Source: Cupriavidus sp.
GTDB taxonomy: Bacteria; Pseudomonadota; Gammaproteobacteria; Burkholderiales; Burkholderiaceae
NCBI GenBank assembly: GCA_031180665.1
Contig: JAPSLP010000042.1
Span: forward strand, 1 to 37,301
Length of the DNA: 37,301 nucleotides
Reading direction: 5' to 3'
The position numbers and the translations under genes are program-made. Positions 1 to 8,477 of the stretch are shown here, piece by piece; within the stretch, counting starts at the first letter, position 1, and every line of letters begins with the position of its first letter. The notes beneath the pieces were generated by a model. It was not told where the DNA came from and made no database searches. It saw only the letters and a list, made by a program, of their open reading frames with translations.

Positions 1-1
1 C

Positions 2-100
2 GTGGCCGACGGTCCGCAGTCGGTGATCCTGAACCAGGTCACCTTCGGCATCGCGGTGCGGATGGCGGTGATGGGCATCGTCGCCGGCAACAACGACTGA
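2..100 (+). CDS. pyrB: Aspartate carbamoyltransferase catalytic chain, C-terminal end (partial)
   Basis: This is the last 32 codons of a gene that begins before the window; it ends with TGA at 98-100. The visible tail contains the segment GPQSVILNQVTFGIAVRMAV and ends in AGNND, which matches the C-terminal helix of bacterial aspartate carbamoyltransferase (carbamoyl phosphate + L-aspartate to N-carbamoyl-aspartate, second step of pyrimidine synthesis). The next gene on the same strand is the pyrC-like gene 97 bp downstream, the usual partner of this PyrB type. No catalytic residues lie in the visible part, so the call rests on the tail and the context. Confidence 0.85.
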   Translation: MADGPQSVILNQVTFGIAVRMAVMGIVAGNND

Positions 101-163
101 AGCGCGATCCACCCGGCGCTCGTCGCTCGAAGACGGGCGCCAGCACCAACACAAGCCGCAATG

Positions 164-193
164 GCAAGCGATAGCAAGCGATAGCAAGCGACA
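164..193 (+). repeat. Three 10-bp tandem repeats in the pyrC' leader
   Basis: The unit GCAAGCGATA occurs at 164-173 and 174-183, and as GCAAGCGACA at 184-193, directly in front of the pyrC' start at 198. It occupies the place where a ribosome binding site should be; no AGGAG-like sequence is visible. A tiny open frame (ATG at 161, stop TAG at 182-184, seven codons) runs through it. Copy number could vary by slippage, but nothing here shows that it does. Confidence 0.7.
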
Positions 194-197
194 CGAT

Positions 198-1508
198 ATG
201 AAGATCCACATCAAGGGTGGCCGCCTGATCGACCCGGCCGGCAATATCGATGCCCAGCAGGACCTGTTCCTCGCCGCCGGCAAGATCGTCGGCATCGGCA
301 GTGCGCCGGCCGACTTCCAGGCCAACAAGACCATCGACGCCCGTGGGCTGATCGTCTGCCCGGGGCTGGTCGACCTGTCGGCCCGGCTGCGCGAGCCGGG
401 CTACGAATACAAGGCCACGCTCGAATCCGAAGTGGCCGCGGCCACCGCCGGCGGCGTCACCAGCCTGGTCTGTCCGCCCGATACCGACCCGGTGCTCGAC
501 GAGCCGGGCCTGGTCGAAATGCTCAAGTACCGCGCCCGCACGCTGAACCAGACCCATGTGTACCCGCTCGGTGCGCTGACGCTGGGCCTGAAGGGCGAGG
601 TGCTGACCGAGATGTCGCAGCTGACGGAGGCCGGATGCGTCGGCTTCTCGCAGGCCGAGGCGCCGATCCGCAACACCCAGGTGCTGCTGCGCTCGCTGCA
701 GTACGCGCAGACCTTCGGTTTCACCGTCTGGCTGCGGCCGGAGGATCCGTACCTGGGCGGCGGCGTCGCGGCCAGCGGCGCGGTCGCGTCGCGGCTCGGG
801 CTGTCGGGGGTTTCGGTGATCGCCGAGACCGTGCGGCTGCATACGATCTTCGAACTGATGCGCTCCACCGGCGCGCGCGTCCATCTGTGCCGCCTGTCGT
901 CGGCGGCGGGCATCGAGCTGGTGCGCCAGGCCAAGCGCGAAGGGTTGCCGGTCACCTGCGACGTCAACATCCACCATGTCGGCCTGACCGATATGGACAT
1001 CGGCTACTTCAACTCGCAGATGCGCTTCTCGCCGCCGCTGCGCAGCGGACGCGATCGCGACGCCATCGTCGCCGCGCTCGCGGACGGCACCATCGACGCG
1101 CTGTGCTCCGACCACACGCCGGTCGACGACGACGAGAAGCTGCTGCCGTTCGCCGAAGCGTCGCCCGGCGCGACGGGCCTGGAACTGCTGCTGCCGCTGA
1201 CGCTGCGCTGGGCCGACGAACACAAGGTGCCGTTGGTCAAGGCGTTGGGGCGCATCACCAGCGAGCCCGCGCGGGTGATCGGCCTGCCCGCAGGTCGCCT
1301 GGCGGTCGGCGGCGCGGCCGACATCTGCCTGTTCGACCCCGAGGCGGTGTGGAAGGTCGAACGCCGCACGCTGAAGAGCCAGGGCAAGAATTCGCCGTGG
1401 CTGGGCTACGAGATGCGCGGCCGGGTCACGGCCACGCTGGTCGGCGGCCAGCTGGTCTATGAACTGGCCGGCCAGCCGCGCAACGGCGAGGCGCAGGCCG
1501 CCCGTTGA
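198..1508 (+). CDS. pyrC': Dihydroorotase-like protein, probably non-catalytic (PyrC'/PyrX)
   Basis: The 436-residue amidohydrolase-fold protein has the overall sequence and length of class I dihydroorotases and sits directly after pyrB. The key metal motif is broken. Active enzymes have D-x-H-x-H-x-R-E-P-G, but here residues 59-68 read DLSARLREPG, so both zinc histidines are replaced (Ser61, Arg63). The region that normally reads HAED or HCED is WLRPED (178-183), and the HVS histidine is Arg in LCRLSS (230-235). Asp305 in SDHTP is kept. Pseudomonas and relatives carry such an inactive homologue that forms a dodecamer with PyrB and is needed for its stability; that role is inferred here. A working dihydroorotase should be encoded elsewhere in the genome. 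The ATG at 198 gives the expected MKIHIKGGRLIDP start. Confidence 0.9.
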   Translation: MKIHIKGGRLIDPAGNIDAQQDLFLAAGKIVGIGSAPADFQANKTIDARGLIVCPGLVDLSARLREPGYEYKATLESEVAAATAGGVTSLVCPPDTDPVLDEPGLVEMLKYRARTLNQTHVYPLGALTLGLKGEVLTEMSQLTEAGCVGFSQAEAPIRNTQVLLRSLQYAQTFGFTVWLRPEDPYLGGGVAASGAVASRLGLSGVSVIAETVRLHTIFELMRSTGARVHLCRLSSAAGIELVRQAKREGLPVTCDVNIHHVGLTDMDIGYFNSQMRFSPPLRSGRDRDAIVAALADGTIDALCSDHTPVDDDEKLLPFAEASPGATGLELLLPLTLRWADEHKVPLVKALGRITSEPARVIGLPAGRLAVGGAADICLFDPEAVWKVERRTLKSQGKNSPWLGYEMRGRVTATLVGGQLVYELAGQPRNGEAQAAR

Positions 1509-1540
1509 CGTCACGGCGCCGCAACGCCCTGTGCCTACCG

Positions 1541-1592
1541 ACTCCGCTCGCCCGCATGGCGGGAGCGGGGCCCGGGAGAGGGCAGCGGCGCC
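1541..1592 (+). repeat. REP-like intergenic repeat, degenerate copy
   Basis: A GC-rich imperfect inverted repeat around CCCGCATGGCGGG is followed by the tail GGGAGAGGGCAGCGGCGCC at 1574-1592. The same 19-nt tail occurs exactly at 36152-36170, also just after a CCCGC/GCGGG hairpin. The element lies in the 130-bp gap between pyrC' and plsC, so it is intergenic if plsC starts at 1639. It looks like a member of a dispersed extragenic palindromic family. Confidence 0.6.
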
Positions 1593-1638
1593 TGGCAAAC
1601 CGCTACCGGCCCATGACGCCGACATTCCCCTCTACGGC

Positions 1639-2460
1639 ATGATCGCCCTGCGCAAGCTCGCCCTCTGCCTGCACCTGCTGCGCGGCCTGGTGACCTGTGC
1701 GGTCCTGTTCCCGTGGCTCGGCAAGACATCGCGCCAATGGCACATCCGCCGCTGGTCGCGCCGGCTGCTGCGCATCTGCGGCGTGGACATCGAGCTGATC
1801 GGGCCGGTGCCGGAGACCGGGCGCGGCGCCATGGTGGTCGCCAACCATATCTCCTGGCTCGATATCTTCGTGATGCATTGCTGGGAGCCGTCTCGCTTCG
1901 TCGCCAAGTCCGAGATCCGCGACTGGCCGCTGATCGGCTGGCTGTGCGCGCAGACCGGCACCCTGTTCATCGAACGCGGCCGCAAGCGCGACGCGCATCG
2001 GGTGCTGCACGACATCACCGACTGCATGCTGCAGGGCGACCGTGTCTGCGTGTTCCCGGAAGGCACCACCACGGATGGCACCGACGTGCTCCCGTTCCAC
2101 GCCAACCTGATGCAGGCGCCGATTTCCGCCGGCCTGCCGGTGTTGCCGGTGGCGCTGCGTTATTGCGACGCCGCCACCGGCGAACGCACGGTGGCGCCCG
2201 CGTATATCGGTGACCTGACGCTGCTGCAGACGCTTGACGCGATCCTGCAGGCACCGCCAATCAGGGCGCAGGTCGGGTTCGGCCAGCCTTTGCACGCGGA
2301 CGAGGCGGGGCGGCGAGCATTGGCCGAGCAGTCGCACGCGGCCGTGGTCGCGCTATGCCGCCAGCTTCAGGGCGAAAGGGCCTTGCCGGCCAGCGAGCCG
2401 TCCGCTGTCCCGGCCGCCGCCATGACGACCGGCGACTCGGCCTGCTCCTCGCCGCGCTGA
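1639..2460 (+). CDS. plsC: 1-acyl-sn-glycerol-3-phosphate acyltransferase (PlsC family)
   Basis: This 273-residue membrane-associated acyltransferase would transfer an acyl group to lysophosphatidic acid to make phosphatidic acid at the inner membrane. A hydrophobic N-terminal segment (about residues 6-26) is followed by the catalytic NHISWLD motif (His70 and Asp75 of HX4D), FIERG (110-114) and FPEGT (139-143), in the order typical of the family. The open frame extends back to 1459 inside pyrC', but that extension is low-complexity and crosses the REP-like repeat, so the ATG at 1639 (MIALRKLAL) is preferred. The last 30 residues are poorly conserved in type. It converges on apaH 31 bp downstream. 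A related lyso-ornithine lipid acyltransferase cannot be excluded from sequence alone. Confidence 0.88.
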   Translation: MIALRKLALCLHLLRGLVTCAVLFPWLGKTSRQWHIRRWSRRLLRICGVDIELIGPVPETGRGAMVVANHISWLDIFVMHCWEPSRFVAKSEIRDWPLIGWLCAQTGTLFIERGRKRDAHRVLHDITDCMLQGDRVCVFPEGTTTDGTDVLPFHANLMQAPISAGLPVLPVALRYCDAATGERTVAPAYIGDLTLLQTLDAILQAPPIRAQVGFGQPLHADEAGRRALAEQSHAAVVALCRQLQGERALPASEPSAVPAAAMTTGDSACSSPR

Positions 2461-2470
2461 CAAGCCCGCA

Positions 2471-2484
2471 TCCCCCGCGGGGGA
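2471..2484. terminator. Perfect 14-bp palindrome between convergent plsC and apaH
   Basis: TCCCCCGCGGGGGA is a perfect palindrome lying in the 31-bp gap between the stop of plsC (+) and the stop of apaH (-). Its position suits a bidirectional transcription end. There is no T-run on either side and no loop beyond the central bases, so an intrinsic terminator is only a guess. Confidence 0.3.
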
Positions 2485-2491
2485 AGTGATA

Positions 2492-3340
2492 TCAGCCTAA
2501 AGGATCACAAGACTGGGGGCACTCGACCTGGACGACATCACGGTCGGCCGGATTAGGGGCAAGTCGAACCGCGGTCAGCTGGCCGCCCCAGACGCAACCC
2601 GTGTCGAGCGCTACCAGATCGGGCCGCATCACCAGTCCCAGCGTTGACCAGTGACCGCAGACGATCGTGGTATCGCGCGTACGGCGTGCTGGCACGTCGA
2701 ACCACGGCAGGAACCCTTCGGGCGCCTTGCCCAATCCCTCCTTGGTCTTGAAGTCGATCACACCGTCGACGGTACAGAAACGCAGCCGGGTCAGGGCGTT
2801 GACCACGACCCGATGCCGCTCGATGCCGCGCAGCCCATCGTGCCAGCGGTCCGCCGCATTGCCGAAAATATCGGCGAGAAACGCCTTCCAGTCCGGTCCC
2901 CGCAAAGCCCGCTCGACTTCGCCGGCGAGCTCCAGGGTCTGCTCGACCGTCCATTGCGGCAGCACGCCGGCATGCACCAGCAGAAAGCCGTCCTGATGCA
3001 GGGCCAGCGGCCGATGGCGCAGCCAATGCAGCAGCTCCTCGCTGTCCGGCGCCTGCAGGGTGTCGCCAAGCGTGTCGGACCGACCCGGCTTGCGCACGCC
3101 CGCCGCAACCGCTAATAGATGGATATCGTGGTTGCCCAGCACTGACTCGGCGCGCTCTCCCATTTCCCGCACCATGCGCAATGCCCGGTAAGACGCCGGT
3201 CCGCGATTTACCAGATCGCCGGCGAAGCGAAGCGGTGCATCGTGCGGGATTTTCGTCACGAGCTGTTCGAGGGAGGCGGCGCAACCTTGCAGGTCGCCGA
3301 TGGCATAGGGGTGAAGACCGGACGCCGGGGAATCGGGCAT
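2492..3340 (-). CDS. apaH: Bis(5'-nucleosyl)-tetraphosphatase, symmetrical
   Basis: The 282-residue cytoplasmic metallophosphoesterase splits Ap4A symmetrically into two ADP, and ApaH enzymes can also remove Np4 caps from RNA. The metal-binding motifs appear in family order: GDLQG (15-19), GDLVNRG (41-47) and GNHD (69-72), followed by HRPLALHQDGFLLVHAG and, near the C-terminus, VCGHWSTLG. The length matches ApaH (about 270-280). The first motif has Gln where many phosphoesterases have His (GDxHG); this Gln is common in betaproteobacterial and Pseudomonas ApaH. The ATG start at 3340 leaves about ten residues before the first strand. It is divergent from rfbB and convergent with plsC. Confidence 0.93.
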   Translation of the reverse strand: MPDSPASGLHPYAIGDLQGCAASLEQLVTKIPHDAPLRFAGDLVNRGPASYRALRMVREMGERAESVLGNHDIHLLAVAAGVRKPGRSDTLGDTLQAPDSEELLHWLRHRPLALHQDGFLLVHAGVLPQWTVEQTLELAGEVERALRGPDWKAFLADIFGNAADRWHDGLRGIERHRVVVNALTRLRFCTVDGVIDFKTKEGLGKAPEGFLPWFDVPARRTRDTTIVCGHWSTLGLVMRPDLVALDTGCVWGGQLTAVRLAPNPADRDVVQVECPQSCDPLG

Positions 3341-3427
3341 ATGGGCTCGAAAGACCTTGAGAGCGGATGGGCGGGAGAGCGGGAACGGGCGGGGCGTTAC
3401 AATTCGGCTCGGCGTCTGGCCGACCTG

Positions 3428-3456
3428 CTGGAAGGCAATGCCGCCTTGAATAGAAT
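3428..3456 (+). promoter_or_regulatory. Candidate sigma70 promoter for rfbBDAC
   Basis: CTGGAA at 3428-3433 and TAGAAT at 3451-3456 are separated by 17 bp, about 110 bp before the rfbB start. The -10 matches TATAAT at five of six positions, but the -35 is weak (three of six). It lies in the 223-bp divergent region between apaH and rfbB, in which I see no gene. A start upstream at the GTG at 3471 would make this promoter too close, which is one reason to prefer the TTG start of rfbB. Confidence 0.3.
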
Positions 3457-3563
3457 ACCGCCACGTTCGAGTGCACTATGATCCCGCTGTCCCCATTGCG
3501 AAGCAAGACAAAGACGGGATTCCTGTCGGACATATCTCACATTTCGAAACGGGGAGAAGGGGT

Positions 3564-4628
3564 TTGCCGCACGTCCTCGTGACCGGTGGCGCCGGCTTTA
3601 TCGGTGCCAATTTCGTACTGGAATGGCTGAGCCATCCCGAGGCTGACGGCATCGTCAATGTCGACAAGTTGACGTATGCCGGAAATCCGGCATCGCTGGC
3701 CTCGCTGGAAAACGACCCGCGTCATATTTTTTCCCGCACCGACATCTGCGACCGCCAGGCATTGGACCGGCTCCTCTCCGAATGGCAACCGCGCGCCATT
3801 CTGCACCTGGCCGCGGAAACCCATGTCGATCGCTCGATCCAGGGGCCGGCGGATTTCGTCCAGACGAACCTTGTCGGCACCTTCACGCTGCTCGAGGCCG
3901 CGCGCGCGTATTGGAGCGGCCTTGACGCGGAGCGCCAACGGGGCTTTCGCTTTGTGCATGTCTCGACCGACGAGGTATTCGGCTCGCTCGGACCGGAGGA
4001 TCCTTCGTTCTCCGAGACGACGCCCTATGCTCCGAACAGCCCGTATTCGGCATCGAAGGCAGGTTCGGATCATCTGGTCCGCGCCTATTTCCATACCTAT
4101 GGCCTGCCGGTCCTGACCATCAACTGTTCGAACAACTACGGCCCTTATCACCATCCAGAGAAGCTGATTCCGTTGGCCATCACCAATGCGCTGGCGGGCA
4201 AGCCGCTGCCTGTCTATGGCGATGGCCTGAACGTGCGCGACTGGCTTTATGTGGGCGATCACTGCAGTGCGATCCGTGCAGTGCTCGCGCGTGGCCGAGT
4301 CGGCGAGACGTATAACGTGGGAGGCCGGAACGAAATGACCAACTTGCAAGTCGTGCACCGCGTGTGCGACCTGCTCGATGAACTCGAGCCGAAGCCGCAG
4401 GGGTCGTATCGCGACCAGATCATCTTCGTCAGCGACCGTCCCGGCCATGATCGCCGCTATGCGGTCGATACGGGCAAGCTGGAGCGTGAACTGGGTTGGC
4501 AGCCGGCCGAAACCTTCGAGACCGGCTTGCGCAAGACCGTCCGGTGGTATCTGGACAATCCGGCATGGGTCCGGCACGCGATGTCGGCCAGGTACCCCAG
4601 CCCGATGGCGACGCAAGATGCCTCGTGA
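3564..4628 (+). CDS. rfbB: dTDP-glucose 4,6-dehydratase
   Basis: RmlB converts dTDP-D-glucose to dTDP-4-keto-6-deoxy-D-glucose, the second step of dTDP-L-rhamnose synthesis. The extended-SDR features are all present: NAD-binding GGAGFIG (8-14), catalytic Thr-Asp-Glu in STDE (134-137), and YSASK with Tyr161 and Lys165. The frame opens at a GTG at 3471, but family members start one or two residues before the VLVTGGAGFIG strand. A TTG at 3564, with GGAG at 3553-3556 seven bases upstream, fits that and gives 354 residues. The gene overlaps rfbD by 11 bp. The rmlB-D-A-C order is the usual one for this operon in many Gram-negatives. Confidence 0.93.
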   Translation: MPHVLVTGGAGFIGANFVLEWLSHPEADGIVNVDKLTYAGNPASLASLENDPRHIFSRTDICDRQALDRLLSEWQPRAILHLAAETHVDRSIQGPADFVQTNLVGTFTLLEAARAYWSGLDAERQRGFRFVHVSTDEVFGSLGPEDPSFSETTPYAPNSPYSASKAGSDHLVRAYFHTYGLPVLTINCSNNYGPYHHPEKLIPLAITNALAGKPLPVYGDGLNVRDWLYVGDHCSAIRAVLARGRVGETYNVGGRNEMTNLQVVHRVCDLLDELEPKPQGSYRDQIIFVSDRPGHDRRYAVDTGKLERELGWQPAETFETGLRKTVRWYLDNPAWVRHAMSARYPSPMATQDAS

Positions 4629-5535
4629 GCGCACTTTGCCGGCGGTACTGCTTCTCACTGGCTGCAACGGCCAGGTGGGATTCGAACTCAGGCGCAGCCT
4701 CGCCCCATTGGGGAAGGTGGTGGCATTGGATCGAAGTGGCCTCGATCTGTCGCATCCCGATGACGCACGCCGCGTCGTGCGGGAATTGCGGCCCGATCTG
4801 ATCGTCAATGCGGCCGCCTATACCGCCGTCGATCGCGCGGAAAGCGAAGCCTCGCTGGCCGAGACCGTCAATGGCATTGCTCCCGGGGTGCTGGCCGAGG
4901 AAGCAAGGGCGGTCGGCAGCCTGTTGGTCCACTATTCCACCAACTACGTATTCGACGGCAGCAAGGCGGCCCCATACAGCGAGAGCGATGCTGCCAATCC
5001 CCAGTCGGTCTATGGCCGTAGCAAGCTGGCGGGAGAAGATGCCATTGCGGCAAGCGGAGCGGCCGCGCTGGTGCTGCGCACCGGCTGGGTAGCAGGCGTG
5101 CACGGTGCCAATTTCGCCAAGTCGATATTGTCGTTGGCGCGCGAGCGCGACAACCTGCGGGTCGTGGCGGACCAGCTCGGCGCCCCGACCACCGCAGCGT
5201 TGATCGCGGACGTCACCGCGCAGATCGTGGCGCGCTTCTGGCTGCATGGAGAACGCGAGCGTTTCCCGACCGGTCTCTATCACCTCGCTGCGGCGGGTTC
5301 CACAAGCTGGCACGGCTACGCGATGGAGGTGCTTCGCTACGTGCAGGCCAAGGGGGTGAGCCTCAAGGCCGATGCCACGGCGGTGGAGCCGATTCCGGCC
5401 AGCGCCTATCCCACTGCAGCGCGGCGGCCCGCCAATTCCCGACTCGACACCAGCAAGTTGCGAAACACGTTCGGCGTCCACCTTCCCGATTGGGAACAGG
5501 GGATCCATCATTTGCTCGACCAGCTCTATCCCTGA
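4618..5535 (+). CDS. rfbD: dTDP-4-dehydrorhamnose reductase
   Basis: RmlD makes dTDP-L-rhamnose by NAD(P)H-dependent reduction of dTDP-6-deoxy-L-lyxo-4-hexulose, the last step of the pathway. The 305-residue protein has the nucleotide-binding GCNGQVG (15-21), the family motif NYVFDG (109-114), and the YGRSK Tyr132/Lys136 catalytic pair. The open frame runs back into rfbB to 4378, but the upstream part is arginine/serine-rich out-of-frame rfbB. The ATG at 4618, overlapping the rfbB end by 11 bp, starts just before the first beta strand. The stop is 8 bp from the rfbA start, consistent with one transcript. Confidence 0.93.
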   Translation: MPRERTLPAVLLLTGCNGQVGFELRRSLAPLGKVVALDRSGLDLSHPDDARRVVRELRPDLIVNAAAYTAVDRAESEASLAETVNGIAPGVLAEEARAVGSLLVHYSTNYVFDGSKAAPYSESDAANPQSVYGRSKLAGEDAIAASGAAALVLRTGWVAGVHGANFAKSILSLARERDNLRVVADQLGAPTTAALIADVTAQIVARFWLHGERERFPTGLYHLAAAGSTSWHGYAMEVLRYVQAKGVSLKADATAVEPIPASAYPTAARRPANSRLDTSKLRNTFGVHLPDWEQGIHHLLDQLYP

Positions 5536-5543
5536 GGCTCGCC

Positions 5544-6418
<875 letters not shown>

Positions 6419-6422
<4 letters not shown>

Positions 6423-7015
6423 ACGTGATTCCGACTGCCATCGCCGAGGTGCTGATGATCGAGCCTAACGTGTTCGGCGACGAGCGTGGATTCTTTTATG
6501 AGAGTTTCAACGCCGCGCGCTTTGAAGCCGCGACCGGCGTCCGCCGAACGTTCGTGCAGGACAACCACTCGCGCTCTTCGCGCAACGTCTTGCGCGGGCT
6601 GCATTATCAGATCCGGCATCCGCAAGGGAAACTGACGCGCGTCGTAGTCGGAGAGGTCTACGACGTGGTGGTCGATCTGCGCCGACGATCGCCTACCTTC
6701 GGGAAATGGGTCGGAGTAACGCTCTCTGCGGCTAACAAGCGATTGCTTTGGGTGCCAGAAGGGTTTGCACACGGCTTCCTCGTGGTCTCCGAGCATGCGG
6801 AATTTCTCTACAAGAGCACCGATTACTGGTATCCGGAGCACGAGCGCAGCTTGCGTTGGGATGATCCTGATGTGGGCATTGTTTGGCCACTGTCCGGTCC
6901 TCCTGTACTTTCCGCGAAGGACGCTGCAGCCACATCTCTGCGCGAAGCGGAGACGTTTGACAGGGAACTGTTGGCTGGCCCTGTTAGTGCCTCCCCCACG
7001 AAGGGCGCACGCTGA
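6419..7015 (+). CDS. rfbC: dTDP-4-dehydrorhamnose 3,5-epimerase
   Basis: RmlC epimerises dTDP-6-deoxy-xylo-4-hexulose at C3 and C5, the third step of dTDP-L-rhamnose synthesis. The 198-residue cupin has GFFYESF near the N-terminus, the catalytic His62 in RGLHYQ, Lys71 in PQGKLTR, the strand YDVVVDLRRRSPTFG (81-95), FAHGF (117-121) and the FLYKSTDYW segment (129-137) that carries the conserved tyrosine. It starts at the ATG of an ATGA overlap with the rfbA stop, so translation is probably coupled. It closes the rhamnose operon; downstream is a 222-bp gap before lower-GC DNA begins. Confidence 0.95.
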
Positions 7016-7034
7016 CCCCTTTCCCTTGTTTCGG

Positions 7035-7049
7035 CCGCGACAATCGCGG
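7035..7049 (+). terminator. GC-rich hairpin after rfbC
   Basis: CCGCGA (7035-7040), a CAA loop and TCGCGG (7044-7049) form a perfect six-base-pair stem 20 bp after the rfbC stop. It could end the rfbBDAC transcript. No run of T follows (TCCCACC), so it is not a textbook intrinsic terminator. Confidence 0.3.
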
Positions 7050-7059
7050 TCCCACCGGT

Positions 7060-7074
7060 GTAACAGTGTGTTAC
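7060..7074. promoter_or_regulatory. Inverted repeat, possible operator, before the methyltransferase gene
   Basis: GTAACA (7060-7065), GTG, TGTTAC (7069-7074) is a perfect 6-3-6 inverted repeat in the 222-bp gap between rfbC and the next gene. Just downstream, TTGGAC at 7090-7095 and TAAGAT at 7113-7118 are 17 bp apart and could be a weak promoter. The rest of the gap holds no recognisable gene. The shape suits a dimeric repressor site, but no regulator is encoded nearby. Confidence 0.3.
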
Positions 7075-7237
7075 AAAACGAAAGGAACATTGGACCGTAC
7101 TGGACAGCACTTTAAGATGAACTGCTTTGCGCTCAACATGGCATCTCCTGCGCAACAGGTGTTGTCGAGTTCACTTCATGCCCCGGCCCGCGGGAGCTGA
7201 ATCTAGATCGATTCACTGGTAGGACCCTTCGGAGTGC

Positions 7238-8476
7238 ATGCTTATGACTGTGCCAGGTACTCTTCTCTGGAAGCATGAAAAGCTGTTCAACGCGGTAGTG
7301 TGTCCTACGTGCCGGGGCAGAGTCCGGGTGACCGGTGCTCAAACGCTAAATGGCATTCCGTTGATGGGAAATATTTACTGCCAGGGGTGCGGTGACATCG
7401 GCAGGGTTTACAATGGAAAATTCGTGTTTGGCTGCAACGATCTACCGCAATTCGGGGCATCGTCGGCTGGCATCAGCGGGAAATTCGAAGCAACTTGCCG
7501 CCCAATTTCGCCAGAACATTTGGCGCCGGAAGGTGCCTGGCAGCTTAGTAGCGAGCAGTTCTATAGCGATGTCCCTGGCGCGCGTTTTTCTATACGCTCT
7601 CGCGGTATAGGAGTCGCCATCACGCTGCTCAAGCATCCGTGGTCCGGGATTGCCCAAATACTGCGCGACGGTGAGCTGATCGCGGAACTCAACCTGTTCG
7701 AACCAAACGGCTCCATGCGGCTATGGTATCCCGTCTTTTTGGGTGGCGGCGAGCATCTGGTGGAAGTCGTGGTGACAGGAAAGCGGGATCCTCGTTCACA
7801 CGGTGCGCAGGTGTTCGTGCTGGAGCAGTCGGAATCCAATGTGGCATCGCATTTGCCTTCGGAGATTTGCTATCCGTGGCGTAATAACGGCAATCCGTAT
7901 CCGGACTGCCTGGCCTCCCTGATGGCCGAAGTGTGCCCTGATGGGTTGATCCTAGATTGTGGTTGCGGTGATCGCAGTCATCCGGATCCGCGCGTCATCA
8001 GCTTCGAGTATTCGCGGTTTCAATGTCCCGATGTCTTTGGGGATGGACATCGCTTGCCTTTTGCCGACAACACATTCGAACTGGTGCTGTCGCAGGCGGT
8101 GTTCGAACATTTGGAAGACCCGTTCGTTGCCGCGCGCGAAATTCACCGCGTGCTTAAGCCCGGTGGCGTGGTTTATGTCGAATCTGCTTTCATGCAGCCT
8201 TTGCATGCCGTACCATACCATTTTTTTAATACCACAGGCTGGGGCCTGGAGCGCTTGTTTCGTGATTTCGAGATAGTTGAAGTCCGTCCGCATGGTAAAT
8301 TCTCCGAAACATTGGAGTGGTGCTATGGACTGACCTCGTTGCGTGCGTCCGGGCAAGGTGGCAAATTGGATGACTTGCTAAATATCGCGCGCCAACTCGA
8401 CAGCCATATTTCAGAACAGGAATTGCGCTACTTCTCCAGTTTTGTCAGCTTGCTGGGAAAGAAGCAGGGGATATAA
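7238..8476 (+). CDS. Zinc-ribbon / beta-sandwich-like / SAM methyltransferase protein
   Basis: The 412-residue protein appears to have three parts. The N-terminus has a Trm112-like zinc ribbon with Cys22, Cys25, Cys48 and Cys51 (CPTC and CQGC). Residues about 100-198 are rich in alternating hydrophobic strands and include LVEVVVTGKRDPRSHGAQVF, a pattern I associate with lectin-like beta-sandwich domains. Residues about 205-400 form a class I methyltransferase, with motif I ILDCGCGD (238-245), a DGHRLPF acidic-loop region, and the VLKPGG post-motif (305-310). It probably methylates a sugar or glycan intermediate. The ATG at 7238 is followed by another in frame at 7244; either could be used. 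The GC content is visibly lower than in the rhamnose genes (45% in the line at 8221-8280). It is followed by the GT2-GT4 fusion after 1 bp. Confidence 0.72.
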   Translation: MLMTVPGTLLWKHEKLFNAVVCPTCRGRVRVTGAQTLNGIPLMGNIYCQGCGDIGRVYNGKFVFGCNDLPQFGASSAGISGKFEATCRPISPEHLAPEGAWQLSSEQFYSDVPGARFSIRSRGIGVAITLLKHPWSGIAQILRDGELIAELNLFEPNGSMRLWYPVFLGGGEHLVEVVVTGKRDPRSHGAQVFVLEQSESNVASHLPSEICYPWRNNGNPYPDCLASLMAEVCPDGLILDCGCGDRSHPDPRVISFEYSRFQCPDVFGDGHRLPFADNTFELVLSQAVFEHLEDPFVAAREIHRVLKPGGVVYVESAFMQPLHAVPYHFFNTTGWGLERLFRDFEIVEVRPHGKFSETLEWCYGLTSLRASGQGGKLDDLLNIARQLDSHISEQELRYFSSFVSLLGKKQGI

Positions 8477-8477
8477 A

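Noticed and set aside
39..1625. 528-codon open frame on the minus strand opposite pyrC'
   Set aside because: Arg/Ala/Gln-rich antisense shadow caused by high GC at third codon positions; the plus-strand frame has clear dihydroorotase-family sequence.
1459..1638. Longer plsC starting at 1459
   Set aside because: The extra 60 residues overlap pyrC', run through a REP-like repeat and precede the normal PlsC N-terminus.
3471..3563. GTG start giving a 385-residue RfbB
   Set aside because: The extra 31 residues have no family counterpart, and the TTG at 3564 has a better placed GGAG. It remains possible.
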